Shown in pieces: positions 43,101 to 53,400 of a stretch of 64,000 nt of DNA (position 1 is the first letter of the stretch; each line of letters opens with the position of its first letter). The stretch is from Streptomyces griseosporeus (lineage in GTDB: Bacteria > Actinomycetota > Actinomycetes > Streptomycetales > Streptomycetaceae). The notes below the pieces were generated by a model that ran no database searches, was not told the origin of the DNA, and saw only the letters and a list, made by a program, of their open reading frames with translations. The stretch is from NCBI RefSeq assembly GCF_014656055.1, contig NZ_BNBR01000001.1, forward strand, positions 1,881,165 to 1,945,164, given 5' to 3'. The position numbers and the translations under genes are program-made.

Positions 43101-44097
43101 ACAGCACGGCGACGGCGCGCTGCTCCTCGACGAGCACTACCGCTGCCACCCGCGGATCGCGGACGTCGTCAACGGCCACTGCTACGGCGGCCGGCTGCGG
43201 GTGCTGACCGACGTGCGGCGGCAGGTACCAGCACACGACCCGGTGGGAGCGGCCGACCCCGCGCCGGTGCTCGGCTGGGTCGACGTACCGTCCGGGGAAT
43301 CGGCGCGCGGCGGCGACGGGCGGTCCTGGCGGAACGCGGCCGAGGCGGAGGCCGTGCGGCGCGTGGTCGACGGACTGCTGGCGGGGCTCGCGCCGGACGC
43401 GACGGTGGGAGTGGTCACGCCGTTCCGGGCGCAGAAGGAGACACTGGCCCGGATGTGGCGGGACGACGACCGGGTGCGGGTCGGCACCGTCCACACCTTC
43501 CAGGGCGGACAGCGCGACGTGATGGTGCTCAGCCCGGTGGCGGCGCCCAACACCCCGCCCCGGACGACGCACTGGGTCGCGAGCCAGGTCAACCTGTGGA
43601 ACGTGGCGGTCACCCGGGCCAAGTCGCAGCTGATCACCGTGGGCGGCCACGCCTTCTGGCAGGAGCAGAGCGGCCTGCCGGCCCTCCTCGCCGCGCGCTC
43701 GGCACCGCTGGGAGCGGGCGACGGCGGCACGACGGCTGAGGCCGGCCCGTGGGGCCCGGTGACCGAGGCCCCCGAAGACCTCGCCGACCGCCTCCAGCAG
43801 TACCTCACCGGACGCGGCGTCACCGATCTGGAGCGGACCGCGCTGGTCGGCGGACACCCGGTGGACCTGCTGTTCACCGACGCCGGCGAGAACACGGCGG
43901 TACTCATCGACCCCGGACCGAGGCCCGGCGAGGACCCCGCGCGGCACCTCAGGCTCGTCCACGCGCGAGGCGACCTGCTCACCGGACTGCCCTCCGGGGG
44001 ACGTGGGGCCAAGGCCTGCCCGGTGAGCCGGACGGTGCGAGTGCCCGCCTGGCGGATCCTGGCGGGCGAGACCGCGCTGGCACCACTGTTCGACTGA
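40195..44097 (+). CDS. Caspase-like protease fused to UPF1/DNA2-type SF1 helicase
   Basis: A 1300-aa fusion. Residues 1-255 form a caspase-fold domain: 'HALLVGVSTYDSEAYQDLPAV', His84 in 'YFSGHGEY' and Cys135 in 'LLDCCSSG', with 'VYFITASDALQAA'. Residues 260-570 are a linker domain I do not recognise. Residues about 575-1200 are an SF1B helicase: Walker A 'GPPGTGKSEVV' (about 581), 'VVIDEASQCSIPSVLPLL' (DEAS at 898-901), 'IIGDPMQLGHIPG', 'EHYRCHPRI', 'TVHTFQGGQRD' and 'NVAVTRAK'. The final 100 residues ('HPVDLLFTD...VLIDPG') resemble the nuclease-like tail found in such helicases. The likely logic is that the helicase senses foreign nucleic acid and the protease acts on a partner or itself, with EACC1 as adaptor. 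Codon 9 is TTA (40219-40221), making translation dependent on the bldA tRNA. Confidence 0.88.
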   Translation: MTDNDRHALLVGVSTYDSEAYQDLPAVRADLHYMRAVLENTEIGMYNECAVAAEPTRAEMLHAVETFLEARQASETALLYFSGHGEYCEQDGQLYFLTRDTDPADLPGTAVPAEFLERMLQSCRAASKLVLLDCCSSGSVVQGWTAKGPSGEPDRPAASTLLRPTGVYFITASDALQAASAMAPPGSSLGTSRFTGEIVEGLRNGRIKEGGWITPDDLFDYLTTQMTRDGVPEEQRPTKSTIRATRSLPFARSVARPVRLPAPPRDAGETARRSPALLKARALAEADERDGVDAQRLLRYYADCLTAQAAAGMRPDRDSGRNEKYFLLAQGEETIQSGRGPHIVAPGSLPRPQNGRTGPGTEAGTRQEYWYGYPAITLPARDGARGRRATVELAPLIVQQMELAPDEDGRDVLRPSGVPSLHSGVVSELLDAGDAADLVARWQPAWQEGNDAQMLRAIRELLDELGLPELEPLDPSALSERTVMQALRPGAHNAAVLLVPSGAEAMATQALVDNLLQISTRTEQIAGTALEALLGGGAGQAPATTAAAADPVAPVAPGPCNESQEQVISSAMTRPLTVATGPPGTGKSEVVTAVVTTCVAAGQTVLVASTNNEAVNVVAERCDDIAPGLLMRTGNAEALEREAAKLERLLAEPVEAPRRGSATVGGELRNTRGTADRLRAEAAHRVVEETRLLELLRDREERTAALELPLSLLEEAWAADGNGLSPLDRWADRARRTAGARWWQLGAWRRGRALAALVAAVAEHPGGSGPAWPRWATERPVPPELLESLAGMVSVEREVRALVHEHGEWDEDGLKASRAAAAETLSGLSAELSRALSAETLDRATGLMNQRLQALRRRSGYQRSQKNLMTHIKGWAVSTHSVRQLELAPKLFDLVVIDEASQCSIPSVLPLLFRARRALIIGDPMQLGHIPGVSPQQERQARTRAGLSAAQLEHRRLAYHAYSSYHAAEQHGDGALLLDEHYRCHPRIADVVNGHCYGGRLRVLTDVRRQVPAHDPVGAADPAPVLGWVDVPSGESARGGDGRSWRNAAEAEAVRRVVDGLLAGLAPDATVGVVTPFRAQKETLARMWRDDDRVRVGTVHTFQGGQRDVMVLSPVAAPNTPPRTTHWVASQVNLWNVAVTRAKSQLITVGGHAFWQEQSGLPALLAARSAPLGAGDGGTTAEAGPWGPVTEAPEDLADRLQQYLTGRGVTDLERTALVGGHPVDLLFTDAGENTAVLIDPGPRPGEDPARHLRLVHARGDLLTGLPSGGRGAKACPVSRTVRVPAWRILAGETALAPLFD

Positions 44098-44114
44098 GCC
44101 ACGCACAGGACGAC

Positions 44115-44132
44115 CAGGCTCCACGGAGCCTG
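44115..44132. terminator. Short hairpin between caspase-helicase and beta-protein genes
   Basis: CAGGCTCC (44115-44122) and GGAGCCTG (44125-44132) form a stem with a two-base gap (four-base effective loop) in the 48-bp convergent gap. It is a modest bidirectional terminator candidate. Confidence 0.45.
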
Positions 44133-44145
44133 CCTGGCTGCCCGC

Positions 44146-45202
44146 TCAGCCGCCGGACAGGCTCCCCACGACGTACGTCATGTGCTGCAGGTTTCCCGCG
44201 CGCAGCCACTCCGTGGGGCCGCCCACGCCCTCGCTGGTCGAGAGCGGGCCGTTCGCGCAGTCGCTCAGCCACTCCTCGCCCTGCCCGGCCCCCGCGCCCC
44301 GGAACTCGGGCGATTCGACGATCCGGCGGGCCGCGCTCCGGTTGACGGCGATCCGGTCGGCCCCGCGGGTCAGCGTCTTGACGAGGAGGTACGAGCTGTC
44401 GGTCGTGTAGCGGAGCACACCCCAGGGCGGTCCGCCCGTCCTCCCGGGTGCCGGGGCCTGCGCGAGGGCACCCGGGGGCTGCACCCCGTAGTCGCCGTAA
44501 CCGAGCAGCGGAGCATAGGCCCTGCCCGCGGCGCGCACCTCGTGCCACATGCGCCACTCCGCCCGCGCGCCCTCCCACCCTCCTTCCTCCAGCATGTCGG
44601 CGGTGACCCGCGGAAAGGCCCCGCCGAGCAGAGCGGCGCTCCGCCAGACCGTCAGGGGCAGCAGCACGTCGAGAGCGCGCAGCGCCTCCTTGCCCGCGTC
44701 GGGCCGGTCGTCGAGGACCGCGCCCATGTCGAGCAACAGGTCCACGGGCACCTCCGGACCGGTCCGGGCCAGCAGGTCCCGGACGTTTTCCCCCAGGTGA
44801 CCGTCCCACTCGCCCGTGACCCGCACCCGGACCCCCAGCCCGCGCAGACAGCGCCGGGCCGTCTCCACAGCCGCCGCCTGCTGCGCCCCGGTCCTTTCCG
44901 GCCCGGTGACCGGCCGCAGCCGCCCCAACTCGCAGTAGAGCGCCAGCGCTTCCGCGAGGGCCACGGTCTGGGCGGCCTCACCGAAGGGGGCGTCGAGCCA
45001 TCCGCCGTGACGGCTCACGGCGCTCACCCGATCGACGTACTTGGCGACCACCGTGCCCAGCGTCTGCGGGGCCGCGCCCGGCAACGGCGGTAAATTCCCA
45101 CAGTGGCCTGATCGCGGCTTGGACGTCCGGCCACAGCAGCCGGAACGCCCCGGCCGCGTGCGGCCTGGTCGGCAGAACGGGAACATAGAGCGGTCCGGAC
45201 AT
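44146..45202 (-). pseudogene. Beta family protein (phage T4 beta-like), single-base frameshift
   Basis: The start is ATG 45202 and the first frame reads 'MSGPLYVPVLPTRPHAAGAF' to 'RPLWEF'. The family sequence then continues in another frame as 'PPLPGAAPQTLGTVV' through 'DVLLPLTVWRSAALLGGAFP' and 'GVLRYTTDSSYLL', ending at 44146. One extra base at about 45091 (plus-strand T) separates them; dropping it joins WEF to PPLPG as in relatives. The complete protein would have about 350 residues. The beta-protein family is common in actinobacterial defence loci but has no settled function. The gene is either inactivated or the base is an error. It is convergent with the caspase-helicase gene. Confidence 0.85.
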
Positions 45203-45496
45203 CGCGGCTCCCCCTCGGCACCGTCCGTGCTCATCCCTTCCCATCAGGATCCGTTCGCTTCGGCGCAGTTGGAAAGAGAGCGATTTCGGCCCGGGTGGCC
45301 GATGTGTTCAAGTACCTGGTGACGGTGTGACGCAAGTTGTACGCTTCGTGATGCTCGGTGGTCGGACACTCCAAGTGGTCGATGCACAGGGGGAACTGAG
45401 CGGCACTCAGCGGCGGGGCTCGGGACCGTCCGCCGTGCGCCGAACAGTTCACTGACCGGGCGCGAGTGCCCGGCCGTTCCACGATGGGCGCGAGGC
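45203..45496. promoter_or_regulatory. 294-bp divergent region upstream of beta-protein and AAA ATPase genes
   Basis: This stretch separates the minus-strand beta-protein gene from the plus-strand AAA gene and holds no convincing gene. It is less GC-rich around 45300-45360, where promoters for both directions would lie. A short CTGAG/CTCAG inverted repeat is present near 45396. No box could be assigned with confidence. Confidence 0.4.
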
Positions 45497-46720
45497 GTGA
45501 ACCACCGGATACTCGGTCTGACCGTGCGGAACTTCCGCACCCTCACCGACGTGAAGCTGCCACTCGGCCCGCTGACCGTCCTGTCCGGCCCGAACGCGGC
45601 CGGCAAGTCCAACGTGCTGCAATCCCTGGAGTTCCTGGGCGACGTGGCACGGACGGGTATCGGGGAGGCGCTGGAGAAGCGCGGTGGCTTCGACGTCCTG
45701 GCCTTTCGTGGCGGACGGAACCCGGTGTCGCGTATCACGGTGGGTGTCGAGGGGCTCTGGTCGGACTTCGCCTCGGAGGAGGCACCCGACCGGTACGAGT
45801 TGAGCGTCTCACGGCCCCGTCTGCCCGAGGGTTCGCGCGAGCGCTACGCGATGTACCGCCGCGAGCGGTTCGTCCAGCATCCGGCTCAGGGCTCCGAGAC
45901 CTCGGTGGAACTGGCGAGCGGTTCCGTGAAGGTCGACAGCGGCCTTCCGGGAGACCGCGCCGAAGGGCGGACGGACGTCGGACGCATGGCGTCGGCCCTC
46001 CACGAGGGACGGGTGCCTGTCCTTCCGGACACCGCGCCCTCCGCTCGCGCCATGACGGACGTCAAGCGCCACCTCACCCAGATCCGGGTGTTCGACCCGG
46101 ACGTACGCGCGGCGCGGCAGCCCTACGGCATCAGCGAGTCGGGGCAGTACCTGGCGAGCGACGCCTCGAACCTCGCCGACTTCCTGCGCGGGCTCAAGGA
46201 GCACGAGGACGGCGAGGCCTGGGACATGCTCCTGGAGGACGTCCGGACCGTCGTACCCCAGATCCGGGACATCCATCTCGTCACACCGCCCGACTTCGTC
46301 TCCTACCGGACCGCGGTGGAACTGGAGGAAGAGGGACTGCGCGGCCGGACCCGCCTGACGGAGGCTTCCTGGGGCACGGTCCGCATCCTGTGCATGCTCG
46401 CGATCTTCCACGATCCCAACCCGCCGCTGCTGACCTGCATCGAGGAAGTCGATCACGGCATCCACCCGCACGCGCTGGAACTGCTGGCCGAACGCCTACG
46501 CGAGGCCAGCGAGCGCAGCCAGTACCTGGTGACCACCCATTCCCCGGTCTTCGTCAACAAGCTGGACGCCGACGAGTGGGTGCCCTGCGGCCGTCGGGTC
46601 AGCGGCGCCTCCGTCATCCCCGACCGGATGCCGAGCCGGATCCGGGAGGTCGTGGAGGAGTCCGAGCACGAACCTCTCGGCGACCTCTGGTACTCCGGTT
46701 CGGTCGGGGGCGCGCTGTGA
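45497..46720 (+). CDS. AAA_21-type (OLD/RecF-like) ABC ATPase
   Basis: A 407-aa protein from GTG 45497. It has an ABC-ATPase core: 'LGLTVRNFRTLTDVKLPLG', Walker A 'GPNAAGKSN' (about 31-39), Walker B 'PLLTCIEEVDHGIHP' and the switch 'YLVTTHSPVFVNKL'. The middle carries a coiled or helical insertion. This is the layout of the ATPase half of OLD-like and PARIS-like defence pairs. Its stop overlaps the GTG of the next gene, a Toprim-like protein, so the two are translationally coupled and form the expected ATPase-nuclease pair. Confidence 0.88.
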   Translation: MNHRILGLTVRNFRTLTDVKLPLGPLTVLSGPNAAGKSNVLQSLEFLGDVARTGIGEALEKRGGFDVLAFRGGRNPVSRITVGVEGLWSDFASEEAPDRYELSVSRPRLPEGSRERYAMYRRERFVQHPAQGSETSVELASGSVKVDSGLPGDRAEGRTDVGRMASALHEGRVPVLPDTAPSARAMTDVKRHLTQIRVFDPDVRAARQPYGISESGQYLASDASNLADFLRGLKEHEDGEAWDMLLEDVRTVVPQIRDIHLVTPPDFVSYRTAVELEEEGLRGRTRLTEASWGTVRILCMLAIFHDPNPPLLTCIEEVDHGIHPHALELLAERLREASERSQYLVTTHSPVFVNKLDADEWVPCGRRVSGASVIPDRMPSRIREVVEESEHEPLGDLWYSGSVGGAL

Positions 46721-47355
46721 GGCCGCGTCATCCGGGCGGGAGGCAGTCGCTGATCGTCGTAGCGGGTGAGAGCGGCAACGATCGCGGCGTCCTCAAGAAG
46801 CTGATACCGGCCCTGTACAAGGGAACCTGCCCCCGCATCGAAGAGATCCGGGACGAGATCAAGCTGGCGGCGGCCATCAACCAGCTCAGTCCCCGGGTCG
46901 AGGTGATCCGCAAGCGGGCGCTGGCCAAGGCCAAGGACTGCGATGCCGAGCTGGTCGGCATCGTGGTGCACGCCGACATGGACGCCGTGGCGGATCAGGG
47001 CTACGACAGAGTCCGCGAGCGGGTCACCGCCCAGCTCCGCGCCGGGCTGCCCTGCAACACCGCCCTCGCCCTGGCCGCCGTCGAGATGGAGGGCTGGCTG
47101 ATGCAGTTCCCGGACGCCTTCCCCAAGGTGCATCCGGGATGGGAGATGCGTCCCCAGGACTGTCGCCGCGATCTGGGCCTGCTGCTGAACCCCAAAGAGC
47201 ACCTGATGAAGTACCTGGGAAAGCCGACCTACCGGGAGTCCCACTCCCCGAAGATCATGGACCAGGCCGTCCGGCACGGGCACGTCAGCGCGCGTCCCAG
47301 CGGCAACAACCGCTCGTTCCGCGACTTCGCCGACGAACTGGCGGGCTGGAAGTAG
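46717..47355 (+). CDS. DUF4276/Toprim-like putative nuclease partner
   Basis: A 212-aa protein from GTG 46717 (GTGA overlap). It opens with a strand carrying 'VVAGESGNDRGVLKKLI' (acidic E as in Toprim strand 1) and has 'LVGIVVHADMDAVAD' (DxD-like, strand 3) and 'AVEMEGWLMQFPDAF'. These match DUF4276-type Toprim-fold proteins that work with AAA_21 ATPases. With its ATPase it resembles OLD class systems split into two genes and the AriA/AriB logic of PARIS, where the ATPase holds the effector until a phage trigger. Exact membership in a named system is not certain. Confidence 0.75.
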   Translation: MRPRHPGGRQSLIVVAGESGNDRGVLKKLIPALYKGTCPRIEEIRDEIKLAAAINQLSPRVEVIRKRALAKAKDCDAELVGIVVHADMDAVADQGYDRVRERVTAQLRAGLPCNTALALAAVEMEGWLMQFPDAFPKVHPGWEMRPQDCRRDLGLLLNPKEHLMKYLGKPTYRESHSPKIMDQAVRHGHVSARPSGNNRSFRDFADELAGWK

Positions 47356-47461
47356 CCAGCGCGGCTGTGACCAGGCCCGAAGACCGACTGACCGGCCTGT
47401 CGGTGACCCGCTATACGGTGGTACCGATCACCAGGGCACCGGCATCGCAAGGGGGACCGTC

Positions 47462-50400
47462 GTGAAGCCCACCGTGGCCGCCGCGCAGCTCCGCGGCAGT
47501 CTGACGCAGTACCTCACGACGACGTACGCTCTCGCCGACGAGACCACTCGCGCCGCCCTGGAGCGCTTCCTCGGGCACCCCGAGACCGGCATCTTCCGCG
47601 GGCCCTACCTGCGGATCCGGACACCGTTCCACGTCGCCGACGACGGCTGGCGGCGGGAGCTGGAGTGGTCCGCCGGATTCCCCGGGTTCACGCCGTGGCG
47701 GCACCAGGCCAGGGCGTGGGCCCGGCTGTCCACGCTGCGCGGGCCCGCCCGGCCGACCCTGGTGACCACCGGTACCGGCTCCGGCAAGACCGAGTCCTTC
47801 CTGATCCCCGTACTGGACCACTGCCGGCGCCGGAAGGCCGAGGGCGTGCGCGGGATCAAGGCCGTGCTGCTCTATCCCATGAACGCGCTCGCCACCGACC
47901 AGGCCGGACGCATCGCCGAGTACCTCGCGCGTCCGGAGTTGGCCCAGGTGACGGCGGGGCTGTACATCGGCGACCGGCCCGACACCGACTTCCGGCGGGT
48001 GATGACGCGGCGCGAGGAGATGCGCCTGACACCGCCCGACGTGCTGATCACCAACTACAAGATGCTCGACCTGCTGCTCCAGCGCGGCGAGGACCGGGGT
48101 CTGTGGGAGGGCGCCGAGCCCGCGTACGTCGTGCTGGACGAGTTCCACACCTACGACGGCGCGCAGGGCACCGACGTCGCGATGCTGCTGCGCAGGCTCG
48201 CCGCCGCCACCGGCGCGGCCCGGCCCGGCCGGCCCCTGGGGTCGATCTGCCCGGTGGCGACCTCGGCGACCCTCGGCGAGGGGGCGCCCGGGAAGGAGGC
48301 CGGGGGCATCCTCGACGTGGCGGCGCGGGTCTTCGGCATGCCGTTCGCGGCGGACGCGGTCGTGGGCGAGGAGCGGATGACCGCCGAGGAGTTCACCGGC
48401 GCCGTCGACTACGAGCTGCCCGAACCGCCGGGCCCACAGGAAGTCGTGGCGGTGTCCGGCGGGCCGGACGTCGAGGCCCGACCCGACCTGCTGGACCTGG
48501 ACGCGCTCGCCACCCGGCTGCTGGGCCGTTCCGGTCTGGACGCCTTCCGCGTCGGACGGCTGCTGAAGCGGCACGACTTCACCCTTGGCGTGCTGTCGCT
48601 GCTCGACGGCGAACCGCTGGACGAGTGGACGCTGCGGGACCGGCTGGGCCGGTTCGGTTACGCGTGGGGACGCACCGCGCGCGAGAACCCCCGGCTGGCG
48701 CTCCAGGCGCTGTCCCGGTTCGTGGCACTACTGTCGGCCGCCCGCGACCCCGACTCCGACGAGCGCGCGCCCCGGCCGCTGCTGCACATCGAGGCGCACC
48801 TGTGGGTGCGGCCCGTGACACGGGTACTGCGCGGAGTGGGACCGGCCCCCGAGTTCCGCTGGTACGAGGACGACCGGACCGCCGCCCGCCGCGCCGCGCT
48901 GAACGCCGCCCCGCCCGGCGAGGAGGACGCGGACGCCTCCTCGGGCAGCACGCCGTCGTACCCGTCGAGCCTCCGGCCACAGCCCCTGCCGGGCGCCGAC
49001 ACCGCCCCGCGCCCGGCCCAGGTGCACCTTCCGGCCGTGTACTGTCGCAACTGCGGACGCTCCGGATGGGCCGCCCTGTCGCCCGAGGCCGACCCGCAGC
49101 AGCTCGTGACCGCGCAGGACCGCATCTGGCGGGCCGGCGTCGGCCGGGACAAGCGCCGCCTGCGCTACTTCATCGCCGCCACTCCCGGCGAGCGACGGCA
49201 GACACTCGACGCGCTGACCGGCGCCCGGCCCTCGGACGGCGGCGTCGACCCCCTGTCCGTCGTCGTCCTGGACGGCGGACGGGGCACCTACCGGCTGCCC
49301 ACCCCCGCGGACGACGGGGAACTGGTCGACGCCTGGTTCGCGCTGGCCGTGCTCGACCGCAAGAGCGCCGACCAGGCCGCGAAGGACGACCGGTGCCCGG
49401 CCTGCCACACCGACAACAGCATCCGCTTCCTCGGCACCGCCCAAGCGGCCCTCGCCTCGGCGACGGTCACCCAGCTGTTCACCGGCGGCGACATCGCGCT
49501 CGTCCCGGAGGAACGCAAGACGCTGCTGTTCAACGACTCGACCCAGGACGCGGCCCACCGGGCGGGGTACGTCGCGAACGCCTCGTACAAGTTCTCCCTG
49601 CGCTCGCTGCTCGCGCACAACCTGGACGAATCAGGGGCTCTGACCACGCTCAACGACCTGATCGGCCTCGTCCTGGAGTCGGTGGACGATCCCGAGGCTC
49701 TGGCCGCCGTCGTGCCTCCCGACCTCCACGGCGAGCCCGGTGTCGACCGGCTGCTGTCCGGCCGGGGCTCGGGTGACGCACGGACCTGGCGGCTGATCGG
49801 CGAGCGACTGGCCTTCGCGACGGTCATGGAGTTCGGGCTGCGCAGCCGCATGGGCCGTACCCTGGAGCTCACCCGGACCGCGGCGGCCGAGGTGGCGGTG
49901 GCCGACCCCGACTCCGTGACCGACCTCGCGCGGGACGTGCACCTGGCCCTGCCCGGCCAACTGCTGGCCGTGGGCGGGCTGCCCACACCCGAACGCTACC
50001 TCGCCTACGTCCGGGGCCTGCTGGAACGGCTGCGGCTGCGGGGCGCGGTGCGGCACCACTGGCTCGACACCTGGATCAAGGAAGCCGGCACCAGCCGCTA
50101 CCTCATCTCCGGCCGCAGGCCCGACGGCATGCCCGCCTTCCCGGAGGGCGTAGCTCCGCCCAGGTTCCTGTTGGACGGGCAGAAGGACGGATCCGAGTTC
50201 GACGCGGTCACCGGCCGGCTCGGCTGGTACCAGGACTGGACCCGCAGATGCCTGGGCCTGGACGCCGCCGGGGCGACCGAGTACCTGCGCAGGCTGCTGC
50301 CCCACCTCGCCGACGCCGGTGTCCTGTCCGCGCGGACCACCCGCGACCGTCAGACCCGGGTGTACGGACTCCAGCCCGGTCACATCCAGGTCCGGCTGCT

Positions 50401-53400
50401 CGACGACGCCGTCGTCAACAAGGCCTTCGTGGCCTGCGAGGACTGCGGCTGGCAGCAGGTCGTCGTACCCGAGCGGCGCACCCGCTGGTACGGCCACCCC
50501 TGTCCCCGCTACCGGTGCAAGGGACGGCTCACCGCGCCGCAGCCCGACACGTCGGCGGCTGGAGTCGAAGGCATCCGCCCCGACAGGCACGTGCGGGAGC
50601 GTGACTACCGACGGGACTACTACCGCCGCCTCTACCTGACGGGCGGCACGTTCCGCGTGGTGACGGCCGAGCACACCGGCATGCTCAGCCGCCCCGAACG
50701 CGAGCGCGTCGAGCGAGCCTTCAAGGCGGGCACGCACTACACCGACCCCAACGTCCTGTCGTGCACCCCCACGCTGGAACTCGGCATCGACATCGGCGAC
50801 CTGTCGGCCGTGCTGCTCGGTTCCCTGCCCGCCGGGCCGGCCAACTACGTGCAGCGGGCGGGGCGGGCCGGACGGCGCACGGGCAACGCGCTGGTGGTCG
50901 CGTTCGGCGGACGCCGCGCACGCGACCTGTACTACCTCGACCAGCCGCGCGAGATGATCGCCGGGACCATCCTGCCGCCGGGCTGCTACCTGTCGGCCGT
51001 GGAGATCCTGCGCCGCCAGTACACCGCCCGGCTCCTGGACCTGGCGGCCCGCGGGGAACTGCGGACCTCGGACGGCGAGACCCTCCCACCCGTGCCCCGG
51101 CTGTCGTCGGCCCTGTTCGGTACCGAAGGATGGTGCCAGGACCTCGCGGACGCCGCACAGACGCACGGGGCGCGCCTCGTGGAGGACTTCCTCGCATTGT
51201 TCCCCGCCGTCGACGGCCCGGACACCGACGAGGCGGGCGTCTCGGAGCACGCGGCGGACGAACTGCGCGCGTACGCGACCGGCGGAATCGTCCGGGCGCT
51301 CCAGGAGGCGGAGGAGGACTGGACCGGCCGGCGTGAGGAGGTGCGCCGCAGGATCGCGGCGATCGACGAGGCGGCCGGGCAGCTGGCGCGGTCCGACGAC
51401 TCGCAGGACCGGGAGCGGCGCGAACTGCTGGCCGAGCGCCGTGCCGCCGGGAACGTGCTGCGGGAACTGAGCCAGTCCCCCGCACACGCGACATTGGTGG
51501 ACCTCGGACTGCTGCCGAACTACAGCCTGGCGGACACCACCACCCGGCTGGAAGCGACGCTGTACTGGTCGGAGACCCCCGACGAGGAAGACGGCCCGGT
51601 GGAGGGGACCCGGCCGGCCGCCGGTGCCAAGGTGTACCGCAGCGAGACCCGGGACTACGAACGGTCCAGCGCCCTGGCCCTCACGGAACTCGCCCCCGGG
51701 AACAGCTTCTACGTCAACGGCTACCGGCACGTAGTGCGGGCCCTCGACATCGGCGGTCCCGACCGGCGCGCCTGGTCGGTGTGGCGGCTCTGTCCCGCCT
51801 GCGGCTACGTGCGGACCGAGGACGCCGAGCGCGACACGGCGCCCTGTCCGCGCTGCCGAGGTCGGGAGATCGCCGACGCGGGCTGTGTCCAGTACGTGCT
51901 GCGGCCCCGGCGTGTGCTCTCCCGTGACAAGCGCGAGGACGCCAGGGTGCGCGACGACCGCGACGAACGCGACCGCAGGCACTACGCGACCCTCACCACC
52001 GTCGACATCGACCCCGACCGCCTCGTGCCCGGGTCCTGGCGGCACGACAAGGCGGTGTTCGGCGTGGACTTCACCCGCCACGCCACGATCCGGACCCTGA
52101 ACCTCGGACTCGACCGCGAGGACGGCAGCAGCACGGTGCCGCTCGCCGGGGAGGACGTCCGCCTCAACCCGTTCTACGTCTGCACCGCGTGCGGCGGCGC
52201 GACGGCCGACGGCCGGCCGGTGGTGGACGTGCCCCAGCACGCGCTCACCGAGTCCGGCGCGACGAGCACCCCCGCCTCGGCGCACCATCTGCTGTGGTGC
52301 CCGCGCCGCCGGACCCGCGGCGCCGCGGCGAGCACGGCCGGTGCACCGGGCGCGGGCCGGGACGTGCCCCTGCTGCTGGCCCACGAACTGACCACCGAGG
52401 CCGTCCGCATCCTGCTGCCCGCCTCGGTGGCCCGCTTCAAGGAGCGCCTCGCGTCGTTCACCGCCGCCCTGTTCACGGGGATCGCCGCCCGCTACGGAGG
52501 CGACCCCGACCACATCGACATCGCCGAAGCGACCATGCCCGACGACGCGGGCGACCCGGACGCCGACTGGCCCCGGCGCTTCCTCGTCGTCTACGACCGG
52601 CTGCCCGGCGGCACCGGCTACCTGCACCGGCTGGCCTCCGCGGACGGCTTCCGCGAAGTGCTGCTGAGGGCACGCGAGGTCATCGAACGCTGCCCGTGCC
52701 AGGAGAAGGGGATGGACGGCTGCCACCAGTGTCTGCTGCGGCGGGTGCCGGCCGCCGACTACGACAGGGTCAGCCGCAAAGAGGTCCGGCAGATGCTGGA
52801 CGAACTGCTCGGCGCCGACGGGGAGCGCTGGCGCACCTCACGGGTGACCACCACCCAGGAGATCCCGATCCAGCGGCAGGCCGAGAGCGACCTCGAGGTC
52901 CTGTTCGTGGAGACGCTGCGGGACTGGGCGAAGCTGCCGGAGTCGAAGGCCGCCGCAGACGCCTACACCACCTCGGCCGGCACCTACGCCCTCGACCTCA
53001 GGCTCACGGCGCCGGACGGCTCCACGGTGAGCTGGCGCGTCTCCCAGCAGCGCGCTCTGGACGGCACCCGGCCCGACATACTCCTGGAGCGGCTGGACTC
53101 CCCCGGGCCACGCGTCGCCCTGTACCTCGACGGCTACGCGTACCACGCCACCCGCGAGCACAACCGGCTCGCGGACGACGCCGTGAAGCGCACCCGGCTC
53201 CGGGCCGAGGGGCTGCGGGTGTTCCAGCTGACCTACCACGACGTGATGGCGTGGCGGCGTCGGATCAACGACACCGGGTACGCCGGGACCGACGCGGACA
53301 CGTCCGTGTGGACGCCCTACGGCACCACCGGCCGGCAACGCGCCTGGGACTACTACGACCGAGTCGGCCGCGGGCTGCCCGGCGAACTCGCCGAGACCAT

